Part shown: positions 1 through 6,039 of the stretch, in pieces
How the letters are laid out: each line of letters begins with the position of its first letter
Numbering within the stretch: position 1 is the stretch's first letter
Source: Eubacterium sp.
GTDB taxonomy: Bacteria; Bacillota; Clostridia; Lachnospirales; Lachnospiraceae
NCBI GenBank assembly: GCA_022796875.1
Contig: JAAWJJ010000041.1
Span: 1-35,300 of the forward strand
Direction: 5' to 3'
DNA length: 35,300 nucleotides
Program-made: the position numbers and the translations under genes
The notes under the pieces: generated by a model
Seen by the model: the letters and a program-made list of their open reading frames with translations, nothing else
The model's database searches: none
Told to the model about the DNA's origin: nothing

Positions 1-2
1 TG

Positions 3-288
3 GTAGAAAAGCGCATTAGTAATACGGAAAACCTGTCTGGCGAAGACCTACAGGAGATTTATCAGGGAATTCAGTCATTTTGGCACATTGTTTCATCACT
101 GGAGCGGATTTGCCGTATGGAAGATTGTTACAACGAGTTGCAAATTTTTAGAGATTTGAAAACAGTCCGGAACCGACGGAATACCGCGTTGGAAATCCGG
201 CGAAGATGTTTTTGCCTGGTGGATGGAAGAAAATTCTGTTCCAGGCCAGATGAATTTTAATGATTATTTAAGCAGTCATATTTCGTAA
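3..288 (+). pseudogene. 5'-truncated phage gene with an internal frameshift
   Basis: The left edge cuts into an open frame that starts at base 3 and reads a plausible helical protein (…EDLQEIYQGIQSFWHIVSS…). After about base 160 this frame turns Arg/Cys-rich and non-protein-like. The +1-shifted frame then reads SGEDVFAWWMEENSVPGQ and ends at the TAA at 286-288, which looks like a natural phage C-terminus; its VPGQM-(S/N)-F motif recurs at the end of the next gene. Removing one A from the AAAA run near 159-163 would join the two halves into one frame. Either the gene is broken or the run was mis-called. The SGEDVFxWWM-like end vaguely recalls C-termini of phage PAPS-reductase-like proteins, but I cannot assign a function. 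Confidence 0.5.
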
Positions 289-318
289 ACAGAATCTAAA
301 GAAAGGGGGAATTACAAA

Positions 319-711
319 ATGTTACATGTCGATTTAACACAGTTAGCGGGCGGGACATTACAGGAAAAGTTCGACCGGGAAATCACGCGTGTGATAGAAA
401 ACATGCAGGATCCGAACACGCCGTTTAACGAAAAGCGGGGAATCACGGTCAGTCTTTCGTTCCATCAAAACGAATTGCGGGACGACGCAAAGATAGAAAT
501 TTCCGTGAAGTCAAAACTTGCCGGGGTAATATCCGCAAAAACCAATTTTGCTATGGGCAAAGATTTACAGTCCGGACAGGTGATCGTTAAGGAATACGGG
601 AAACAGGTTCCCGGCCAGATGTCGTTTTCCGACATGGCGGAACCGGCGGCCGAAACAGACGGTAAAACTAAAATAGCAGCAATGCCGCGGGCATTAAGGG
701 TCAACGAATAG
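319..711 (+). CDS. Phage 'replication terminator protein' family, function unknown
   Basis: A 130-residue protein with a strong Shine-Dalgarno (AAAGGGGG) about ten bases before the ATG. The opening 'VDLTQLAGGTLQEKFDRE', the 'MQDPNTPF' segment and the 'GKDLQSGQ…EYGKQVPGQMSFSD' end match a family that is very common in Firmicutes phages and is labelled 'replication terminator protein' in databases. That label is inherited and to my knowledge no termination activity has been shown for these phage members. No membrane segment, signal peptide or catalytic motif is visible; it looks like a small soluble alpha/beta protein. It is followed 17 bases later by the next gene of the same early operon and lies upstream of the partition and replication genes. 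Recognition is from memory of the family; the function is not known. Confidence 0.7.
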   Translation: MLHVDLTQLAGGTLQEKFDREITRVIENMQDPNTPFNEKRGITVSLSFHQNELRDDAKIEISVKSKLAGVISAKTNFAMGKDLQSGQVIVKEYGKQVPGQMSFSDMAEPAAETDGKTKIAAMPRALRVNE

Positions 712-728
712 AAAGAGAGGGAAAAAGG

Positions 729-1469
729 ATGATTAAAGAAGCATTACAGTACATTATAGGGATTCAGCAGCCGCGCATTGAGGAGATCAACGGGCAAAAG
801 TATTATTTCACCAGTAACGGGATCCCGTCGCTGGTCGGTGAATGTCGGCGTTGTGAAGCGTTGGAAATTTCAACGCTTACTTCCCTTGTGGATTATATCA
901 AAGGAAGCCTGGCGGATGATTTCGCGGCGCCTGGCGTGGTCCCGAAAATGATTATCCATGTGGAATCCGAAACGGAAGTAAACCTGGTATCTGTCTTTAA
1001 TGGCGATATGGGCAGATGGACGATCGCAAACGTAAGGGCAAGGATCCCGCAGATTGCACTGAATAAATTTATCGGGCAGGAACAGTTTATTATCCAAATG
1101 CAGTCAATGTTTATTGATAACATGGATAAAGCCGTCGTGCTTCAGGTAGCCGGGAATGTAGAGGATAAAACTGTTGCAAACTACGGGGATGACGGCGTTT
1201 CCCAGAAAGCCACGATCAAAACCGGCCTTGCAAACGTTGAGGATGTGATCGTCCCGAATCCGGTAAAATTACAGCCGTTCCGGACGTTCCACGAAATAGA
1301 GCAGCCGGAAATAGATTTCATTTTCCGCATGAGAAACGGGGCGGATGGAGTGGCCTGCGCCCTTTTTGAAGCGGACGGCGGCGCCTGGAAATTCAGGGCA
1401 GTCCACAGCATTGCGGAATACCTGAAAGAGGAATTAAAGGACGTGGAGAATATCGCCGTCCTGTCATAA
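729..1469 (+). CDS. Conserved phage protein, possibly DUF2303/YfdQ-like
   Basis: A 246-residue soluble protein preceded by AGAGAGGGAAAAAGG, a good ribosome binding site. The layout (N-terminal 'INGQKYYF' segment, a predicted mixed beta region with 'ESETEVNLVS', a 'FIIQMQSMFID' helix, then a threonine/valine-rich beta region) resembles the early phage proteins grouped as DUF2303 (YfdQ). It follows a replication-terminator-family gene, as such proteins often do. The resemblance is weak and rests on pattern, not on a diagnostic motif. No catalytic residues, zinc sites or membrane helices are visible. Probably a DNA-metabolism or host-takeover accessory protein in the early operon, but the function is unknown. 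Confidence 0.55.
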   Translation: MIKEALQYIIGIQQPRIEEINGQKYYFTSNGIPSLVGECRRCEALEISTLTSLVDYIKGSLADDFAAPGVVPKMIIHVESETEVNLVSVFNGDMGRWTIANVRARIPQIALNKFIGQEQFIIQMQSMFIDNMDKAVVLQVAGNVEDKTVANYGDDGVSQKATIKTGLANVEDVIVPNPVKLQPFRTFHEIEQPEIDFIFRMRNGADGVACALFEADGGAWKFRAVHSIAEYLKEELKDVENIAVLS

Positions 1470-1563
1470 TTCTGTATGTGGAACGAATGGAAAACGATTC
1501 CCGGAAAGGTTAAAAAACAAAGCAATCAAAGAGGAATCAGAAAGGAAATAAGGGGGCCTGAAG

Positions 1564-1737
1564 ATGGCAGAGGAAAAAGAAATCAATTGCCGCAATTCGA
1601 AAGCTGAAAATCTGAAAGAGATTTTAAAAGGACTGGGGATCCGGTCACAAAGGGAACTTGACGAAGCCTTATCTAAGTCCCTGGCCGGCCTGACAATCGG
1701 CATTATGACGGAAGAGCCAATGGCAGACAGTACATAA
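1564..1737 (+). CDS. Small phage protein of unknown function (57 aa)
   Basis: A short frame starts at ATG 1564 behind AAGGGGG (spacing 7) and ends at TAA 1735-1737. The product is acidic at the start, then has the amphipathic stretch 'LKEILKGLGIRSQRELDEAL', which could be a small helix-turn-helix-like pair, and ends 'MTEEPMADST'. I do not recognise the family. The strong ribosome binding site, the codon use like its neighbours and the position between an early operon and the partition locus support a real gene. A 43-codon overlapping frame from 1476 has no ribosome binding site and was left out. Confidence 0.5.
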   Translation: MAEEKEINCRNSKAENLKEILKGLGIRSQRELDEALSKSLAGLTIGIMTEEPMADST

Positions 1738-1745
1738 AAAAGAAC

Positions 1746-1782
1746 GGCACAACAGCCAAGATTAGAGCCTTTCCGTTGTGCC
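1746..1782. repeat. 8-bp inverted repeat upstream of the zinc-ribbon gene
   Basis: GGCACAAC (1746-1753) and GTTGTGCC (1775-1782) are perfect inverted copies separated by 21 bases, lying directly after the stop of the preceding gene. No U-tract follows, so it does not look like an intrinsic terminator. It may be an operator or a processing hairpin. No function can be assigned. Confidence 0.45.
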
Positions 1783-1801
1783 TGATCCCAAAACTGACGG
1801 A

Positions 1802-1838
1802 ACCCGCCAGCCTTTAATCATTGTAAGTGCTGGTGGGT
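1802..1838 (+). promoter_or_regulatory. Hairpin that would hide the ribosome binding site of the zinc-ribbon gene
   Basis: ACCCGCCAGC (1802-1811) can pair with GCTGGTGGGT (1829-1838) over 10 positions with one G-U pair and a 17-base loop. The right arm contains the only Shine-Dalgarno-like sequence (GGTGGG, 1832-1837) for the ATG at 1842. If it folds, translation of the small gene would be limited. Pairing is read directly from the sequence; a regulatory role is inference. Confidence 0.45.
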
Positions 1839-1841
1839 GAA

Positions 1842-2066
1842 ATGTCAAGACAGATTTTATATCCGAACGGGGACGGGATAACGAAAATTTCAGATCCGTT
1901 TTGGAGGAATTATTGTAAGAAGTGCGGGTATGCGTTCTGGTCGTGTATTTGCACGGAGGCTTGTCCGGAATGTGGGAATCAGGATTTAAAACGGGAACTT
2001 GGTACAGTGCCATATGAACAAATTATTGCAGAACGTGGCGAACCGATCAAACAAAAATCAGAGTAA
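1842..2066 (+). CDS. Small zinc-ribbon protein upstream of the tubulin locus
   Basis: About 74 residues from ATG 1842 (GGTGGG five bases upstream; an in-frame GTG at 1827 is a weaker alternative). The centre carries two cysteine pairs, CKKCGY … CICTEACPECGN, a typical zinc-ribbon/rubredoxin-knuckle arrangement that binds one zinc. No enzymatic domain is present. Zinc ribbons of this size usually bind nucleic acid or protein. The gene sits between an early operon and the iterons, and its last codons (…KQKSE-stop) are already part of the first iteron, so gene and iterons are physically fused. It could be an accessory of the partition locus or an unrelated early gene. Family not recognised beyond the zinc ribbon. 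Confidence 0.6.
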   Translation: MSRQILYPNGDGITKISDPFWRNYCKKCGYAFWSCICTEACPECGNQDLKRELGTVPYEQIIAERGEPIKQKSE

Positions 2067-2163
2067 ATCAGAGTTCGTCAGAGTTAATCAGAATTAATCA
2101 GAGTTCGTCAGAGTTAATCAGAATTAATCAGAGTTCGTCAGAGTTAATCAGAGTTTGCCATAG
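2054..2163 (+). repeat. tubC: Ten 10-bp iterons, candidate tubC centromere
   Basis: Ten consecutive direct repeats of exactly 10 bp with consensus TTaaTCAGAg run from 2054 to 2153, followed by a degenerate eleventh. Three variants alternate (TTAATCAGAG, TTCGTCAGAG, TTAATCAGAA), giving a 30-bp higher-order unit repeated at 2074-2103, 2104-2133 and in part from 2134. One repeat per helical turn places all copies on the same DNA face, as expected for cooperative binding of a small winged-helix dimer. The array lies 30 bp before the winged-helix gene and two genes before the tubulin homologue, the same order as tubC-tubR-tubZ of Bacillus plasmids and Clostridium phage c-st. It probably also serves as the operator of the operon. 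The first unit overlaps the end of the zinc-ribbon gene. Confidence 0.8.
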
Positions 2164-2193
2164 TTCTGACATACAGGAAAGGCAGGTATAATT

Positions 2194-2448
2194 TTGGACA
2201 GGTTAGGTTTTATCATTCTTTCCATCCTGAAACGGGGCATGGCAAGCAGCCGTACGTATTCCATGACGGTGCGGGAAATTGCATCTGCTGAGGATTTCGG
2301 GGTAAAAGAAAATACTGTTTTTAAAAAATTAAGGGATTTTGAGAAAGCGGGGTACATAACGCGGGGGATAAAAGACGGTCGCGCCCACACATTTATTATT
2401 ACTAATGAGGGCTGCAGGGCCCTGGAAGAAGAAAGGGGTAAATCATGA
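2194..2448 (+). CDS. tubR: Winged-helix DNA-binding protein, TubR-like partition adaptor
   Basis: An 84-residue protein starting at TTG 2194, seven bases after GGCAGG (with AGGAAAGG just upstream). Residues about 25-50 form a helix-turn-helix (TVREIASAEDFGVKENTVFKKLRDFEKAGYI, of which VKENTVFKKL is the likely recognition helix). Residues about 55-72 (GIKDGRAHTFIIT) form the beta-hairpin wing. Size and fold fit TubR/ArsR-type dimers. It lies immediately downstream of ten iterons and overlaps the tubulin-like gene by four bases (ATGA), so the two are translationally coupled. By analogy with known TubZRC systems it would bind the iterons, link them to the tubulin filament and repress its own operon. 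Sequence identity with known TubR is not expected to be high; the assignment rests on fold plus context. Confidence 0.75.
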   Translation: MDRLGFIILSILKRGMASSRTYSMTVREIASAEDFGVKENTVFKKLRDFEKAGYITRGIKDGRAHTFIITNEGCRALEEERGKS

Positions 2449-3476
2449 ACAAAAAAGTATCGTTTGCAGCCGTCGGCCAGGCCGCTGGGAATATCGGCTG
2501 CCTGCTGGAAGAAAAGGGGTATTCCGTGATTTATATTAACACTTCACAGGAAGACCTTGACACGCTGGAAAATGCGAAATTCAAGTACCACATTCCCGGC
2601 GGCGAAGGCTGCAACAAAGACCGGCACAAGGCGAAGCAGCTTGTAATCGACGATTTTGATAATATAGCCGGTGAAATCGAATCAAAGGTAAAAGCGGATA
2701 TGCTCTTCGTCATTTTTGCAAGCGGCGGCGGCACAGGTTCCGGGGCAGGACCTATGCTGATCGATCTTCTGATCGACGAGGGGAAAAACGTCGGGGCCAT
2801 TACCATTATCCCGGCGCCTGATGAAAGCGTGAAATCGCATATAAACGCTTACGAATGTTTTTCGGAACTGACAGAGATCCCGGCTTCGGGAGTCTGCTTT
2901 ATCGTTGATAACGGAACCGGTGACAAGATGGAATTAAACGAAATATTTGTGGATTCCCTGGCCGCGTTCCTGGAAATCCCTGAAAAGCATAAAAGCGTAA
3001 AAGGGAACATAGACAAAGCGGAAATCATGGAAACGCTGAATTCCCACGGAATGGCCATGGTGGCCCGCAGCAAAGGCATGGACAGCGCCGACGTTATCCA
3101 GGCGGTAAAGGACGGCGTTTCTGCGCCTATGGAGCCAGACAGGGCCGTGAAATACATTGCGGCATCATTGGCCGGAAACGTCAGCATGGTGGATCTGGAA
3201 AAGGCGTTTGGGACGCCGGTCGATACATTCCAGACGTTTAACGACGCAGAAACGATTTGTTGCATTTCCGGCCTGACGTATCCGCTTTCCCGCCTGGAAA
3301 CCGTTTATGAAAAGGTCGCCGAAAACAAAGACCTGATAACAAAGAATCTGGCAGCCACACGGGAAGCCGGACTGAGAAAAGGCGTCAATTTTCTTGACGA
3401 TATAGAGCTGCCGAAGAAGAAAACGGGGGAGAAAAAACCGCAGTCAAAACGGGATATCATGAGCAAATATTTATGA
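2445..3476 (+). CDS. tubZ: TubZ-like bacterial tubulin/FtsZ-family GTPase
   Basis: A 343-residue protein with the tubulin-superfamily signature SGGGTGSGAGP at residues 93-103 (phosphate-binding T4 loop), a T1-like GQAAGN at 11-16, a T3-like GGEGCNKD at 52-59, and NIDKAE at 188-193. The last matches the N-x-D-x-x-E catalytic T7 loop of tubulins, so GTP hydrolysis on polymerisation should be intact. The C-terminus (about 322-343) is lysine-rich and disordered-looking (PKKKTGEKKPQSKRD), like the TubZ tail that contacts TubR-DNA. It is shorter than host FtsZ and lacks the conserved FtsZ C-terminal FtsA/ZipA-binding peptide. It is coupled by ATGA overlaps to the TubR-like gene and to the gene after it. 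In known systems TubZ forms treadmilling filaments that move tubC-TubR complexes. PhuZ, the spindle tubulin of giant phages, is the alternative, but the iterons and TubR-like partner favour partition. Confidence 0.9.
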   Translation: MNKKVSFAAVGQAAGNIGCLLEEKGYSVIYINTSQEDLDTLENAKFKYHIPGGEGCNKDRHKAKQLVIDDFDNIAGEIESKVKADMLFVIFASGGGTGSGAGPMLIDLLIDEGKNVGAITIIPAPDESVKSHINAYECFSELTEIPASGVCFIVDNGTGDKMELNEIFVDSLAAFLEIPEKHKSVKGNIDKAEIMETLNSHGMAMVARSKGMDSADVIQAVKDGVSAPMEPDRAVKYIAASLAGNVSMVDLEKAFGTPVDTFQTFNDAETICCISGLTYPLSRLETVYEKVAENKDLITKNLAATREAGLRKGVNFLDDIELPKKKTGEKKPQSKRDIMSKYL

Positions 3477-3490
3477 TTTCAGGTAGAAGT

Positions 3491-3856
3491 ATGGACAAAA
3501 AACCGAGTGAAGTAATAACAGAGTTTTTGAATTATCTGGAAGCGGCAAAGAATGAATATGAGGAGGCCTACGCCAGCGCCGGGGCGGAAGACCGGAAAGC
3601 GCAGACGTTTCTCCATGACCTGGAATTTGCGCCAAATAAGGGCGAACGGAACAAGGTCGCCACGCGCTTCCAGAAGAGCAGGCAGGCGCGGAGGAAAGCA
3701 AAGGATCGGGCGCAGCTGTATGAGTACATAAATAACTTTTATACAGACAAGCAGAACCAGCATTTCCTGAAATCGCTGCGTCGGTTACAGAACGAGCAGA
3801 TCACGAGGGAAAAGTATCTGTTTGGGAACCGCGAATTTAAAAACAGGGTAGAGTAA
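3491..3856 (+). CDS. Helical, basic phage protein coupled to the tubulin gene
   Basis: About 122 residues from ATG 3491 (AGG seven bases upstream); an in-frame ATG at 3473 overlaps the tubulin stop codon and would give 127 residues by translational coupling. The sequence is almost all predicted helix and strongly basic in the middle (NKVATRFQKSRQARRKAKD), with an N-terminal 'EFLNYLEAAKNEYEEAY' helix. No enzyme motif is seen. In Clostridium phage c-st a fourth gene, tubY, belongs to the partition locus. This one occupies a comparable slot and is similarly helical, but I see no MerR-type DNA-binding domain, so it cannot be called TubY. Similar short helical proteins also occur just before phage replisome organizers without a partition system, so it may belong to the replication genes instead. 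Confidence 0.6.
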   Translation: MDKKPSEVITEFLNYLEAAKNEYEEAYASAGAEDRKAQTFLHDLEFAPNKGERNKVATRFQKSRQARRKAKDRAQLYEYINNFYTDKQNQHFLKSLRRLQNEQITREKYLFGNREFKNRVE

Positions 3857-3885
3857 GAAGTTTATGGATGAAAGGATATTGTAAA

Positions 3886-4965
3886 ATGGCGGAAATACGC
3901 TGGATTAAACTTCGGATTGACATGTTCGACGACGAAAAAATAAAAATCATACAGTCCATGCCGGAAGGCGACGCGATTCTTGTTATCTGGATCCGGATTA
4001 TTGCACTGGCCGGAAAATGCAATTCCAACGGCCTTGTATTGGTCGAAGATGAATTCCCGTATACGGATGAAATGTTGTCTGTGATCTTCGGGAAACCTCT
4101 TTCGACCGTAAAGCTGGCGTTGGCAACATTTGAAAAACTCCGGATGATCGAAAACACGGATAAGGGGATCTATATCACAAATTTTGACCGGCACCAGAAC
4201 ATAGAGGGCATGGACAGGATCAGGGAACAAAACCGGGTCCGAAAACAGCGGGAACGGGAGCGCAAAAGGGCGTTGCTGTTTGAAGAATCAGGTTCCGCCG
4301 TCCCGGCTCTTCCGGATGGTGATCCGGACCAAAATACAGAAGTCACAGACCTGTCACGTGACAGGTCACGTGAAGTCACGCAACAGAGAGAGAAAGAAGA
4401 GAAAGATAATAATAATATATCTATATCCTCTAACGAGAATATAGATATTGTCGGCGGAACGTCCGCCGACGGGGACGACGGGCCGGATTCCGGGCGTAAA
4501 AGGATTGATTATCAGCACATTATGGCGGATTTTCATGCTACATGCATAGATTTCCCGACAATCTGTGCCATGTCTGAAGCGCGGAAAAAGAAAGTCCGGA
4601 CGCTGTTAAACGAATTTGAAAAACTGAAAATATGGCCGGATGTAACGATTTACGACAGGCTCCACAGGCTTTTTGTGATGGCGCAGGACAGCGATTTCCT
4701 TTCCGGACGTGACCAGAAATGGCGCGGTTGTTCGTTTGACTGGATTATAAACAAGGCGAACGCCTTAAAAATCGTCGAGGGGAATTATATGAACAGCAAA
4801 GGGGGAGTAAACCATGAAAAAAATGGCAGAGCGGACGCCGGAAACACTGGCGGAAATAGCGGCGCAGGAAATAAACCGCTTGAAGGCACAACGCGATCAG
4901 CGCTTGAAAGATTCCGGAGGAACGGAGGAATCGGCGACGGCCCACAAATGCCGGAAGTGCCGTGA
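3886..4965 (+). CDS. Phage replisome organizer, DnaD-like (Rep_org_N family)
   Basis: About 359 residues from ATG 3886 (AAAGGA ten bases upstream; ATG 3868 is an in-frame alternative without a good site). Residues 1-110 (AEIRWIKLRIDMFDDEKIKIIQ…) are the winged-helix N-terminal domain of phage replisome organizers, which binds the phage origin. The middle (about 115-210) is a charged, low-complexity linker rich in Arg/Glu and Asn. Residues about 215-305 (…ARKKKVRTLLNEF … WRGCSFDWIINKANALKIVEGNY) form the DnaD-like C-terminal domain that recruits the helicase machinery. The protein initiates theta replication together with the DnaC-like loader encoded next. The last 50 codons overlap that gene by 152 bases and encode a Gly/Asn-rich tail. 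Palindromes and AT-rich DNA inside the linker region look like the origin itself. Confidence 0.88.
   Translation: MAEIRWIKLRIDMFDDEKIKIIQSMPEGDAILVIWIRIIALAGKCNSNGLVLVEDEFPYTDEMLSVIFGKPLSTVKLALATFEKLRMIENTDKGIYITNFDRHQNIEGMDRIREQNRVRKQRERERKRALLFEESGSAVPALPDGDPDQNTEVTDLSRDRSREVTQQREKEEKDNNNISISSNENIDIVGGTSADGDDGPDSGRKRIDYQHIMADFHATCIDFPTICAMSEARKKKVRTLLNEFEKLKIWPDVTIYDRLHRLFVMAQDSDFLSGRDQKWRGCSFDWIINKANALKIVEGNYMNSKGGVNHEKNGRADAGNTGGNSGAGNKPLEGTTRSALERFRRNGGIGDGPQMPEVP
4342..4448 (+). other. Candidate phage replication origin inside the replisome organizer gene
   Basis: Four GTCAC repeats occur at 4342, 4353, 4365 and 4375, spaced 11, 12 and 10 bp. They include a perfect 20-bp palindrome at 4348-4367 and two copies of GTCACGTGA at 4353 and 4365. 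From 4401 the sequence becomes AT-rich and holds a perfect 10-bp inverted repeat, ATATCTATAT (4417-4426) and ATATAGATAT (4439-4448). Iteron-like binding sites next to an AT-rich unwinding element, located in the central linker of the initiator gene, is a known layout for Firmicutes phage origins. The repeats are directly visible; origin function is inference. Confidence 0.6.
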
Positions 4966-5713
4966 CACCGGCTATTATGAATTTGAAAAAGACGGATATA
5001 CATATATGCGTGAGTGCGAGTGTGGGAAAATCCAGCGGGAGCGGATTAAAAGAAAGCAGACGTTTGTAGCGATCCCGAAAGAATTTGAGGGGCAGACAGT
5101 CGATAATTTCCGGACGGATTGCTATTCCACGGCCCAGGGCCGGGAACTGGCGGAAATGGCGAAGACGATCGCAAAGCGGTATGTTGAGATATTCGACGAA
5201 ATCCGGGAAACGAACGCGAAAGGGCTGTATTTCCATTCCGCCGTAAAAGGCAGCGGGAAAACGCGGCTTGCCGTGTCAATCGCGAATGACCTGATTTCCC
5301 GGAAAGGGGTTCCGGTGAAATTTTCAACCACAATACAAATTCTGGAACAGATAAAACATACCTGGGGAGAACGTGCGCGGGGCCGGGATGAAATCAACCA
5401 GGCCAGGACGGAAGAAAGGCTGATCCGCGAGCTTGTTTCGGTTCCGGTGCTGGTCGTGGACGATATAGGGGTTGAGCAGCCAAAAGACTGGGTAAACGAA
5501 AGGTTTTATAATATCCTGAATGGCCGCATGGTGAAAAAGCAGATTACGATTTTTACAAGTAATTACCGGATGGAGGAATTGCAGCTTGACGACCGGATTA
5601 TCAGCCGGATAGACAAGATGGCGCTGCCGATTGAGTTCCCGGCAGAATCCGTGCGGGCGGCAATATCAAGAAAGGAGAATGACGATCTGATGGATCGTTT
5701 ACTTGGGATATGA
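4814..5713 (+). CDS. DnaC-like helicase loader, AAA+ ATPase with N-terminal zinc motif
   Basis: A 299-residue protein. ATG 4814 follows GGGGGAG with six bases spacing, which decides the start although it lies inside the previous gene. Residues 46-70 hold a four-cysteine zinc motif (C46, C49, C68, C70). Walker A is KGSGKT (145-150), Walker B is VLVVDDIG (212-219), sensor 1 is TIFTSN (245-250), and the arginine-finger box is SRI (264-266). This is the DnaC/IstB-type clade of AAA+ proteins, which loads the replicative DnaB-type helicase onto DNA opened by the initiator. No phage helicase is seen nearby, so it probably loads the host helicase. It overlaps the organizer by 152 bases and the next gene by four, so the replication genes are translationally coupled. 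Confidence 0.9.
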   Translation: MKKMAERTPETLAEIAAQEINRLKAQRDQRLKDSGGTEESATAHKCRKCRDTGYYEFEKDGYTYMRECECGKIQRERIKRKQTFVAIPKEFEGQTVDNFRTDCYSTAQGRELAEMAKTIAKRYVEIFDEIRETNAKGLYFHSAVKGSGKTRLAVSIANDLISRKGVPVKFSTTIQILEQIKHTWGERARGRDEINQARTEERLIRELVSVPVLVVDDIGVEQPKDWVNERFYNILNGRMVKKQITIFTSNYRMEELQLDDRIISRIDKMALPIEFPAESVRAAISRKENDDLMDRLLGI

Positions 5714-6039
5714 TTATTGCAGTAGATTTTGACGGCGTTCTAACGCCAAATGGACATTGGCCGGATACCGGGGAACCGAATACAAAAATGATTGACTGGC
5801 TGGCAATGTTCCGGGAAATGGGCGGGAAAGTGATTTTATGGACGAACCGCACCGGAAAGGCCCTGGAAACGGCGGTTGAATTTTGCCGTTATAACGGCCT
5901 GGAATTCGATTCCGTGAATGAAAATATTCCGGAAATTCTGGAACAGTTTGGGGCGGACAGCCGGAAAGTGACCGCGGATCTTTATATCGACGACAAAGCG
6001 TGTAAACAGGTATTCATAAAGGGGAAAATAGATGGATGA
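5710..6039 (+). CDS. HAD-superfamily hydrolase-like small phage protein
   Basis: A 109-residue protein overlapping the loader by four bases (ATGA). The N-terminal IIAVDFDGVL supplies the DxD of HAD motif I (D6 nucleophile, D8 acid/base), VILWTNR gives motif II (Thr45), and LYIDDKA near residue 95 gives the acidic motif IV. The protein is a minimal HAD Rossmann fold without a cap domain. Such small HAD proteins are frequent in Firmicutes phage replication operons and probably act as phosphatases on nucleotide or nucleic-acid ends, but the substrate is unknown. It overlaps the following gene by eight bases. Confidence 0.8.
   Translation: MIIAVDFDGVLTPNGHWPDTGEPNTKMIDWLAMFREMGGKVILWTNRTGKALETAVEFCRYNGLEFDSVNENIPEILEQFGADSRKVTADLYIDDKACKQVFIKGKIDG

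Noticed and set aside
1762..2013. Minus-strand open frame over the zinc-ribbon gene
   Set aside because: No ribosome binding site, and the plus-strand frame has clear CxxC pairs; likely a shadow.
2054..2163. CRISPR array
   Set aside because: Units are 10 bp with no spacers and no cas genes; they are contiguous iterons.
2445..3476. Reading the tubulin-family gene as host FtsZ or as a PhuZ spindle tubulin
   Set aside because: It is flanked by phage genes, lacks the FtsZ C-terminal peptide, and has a TubR-like partner and iterons; PhuZ occurs in giant phages without these.
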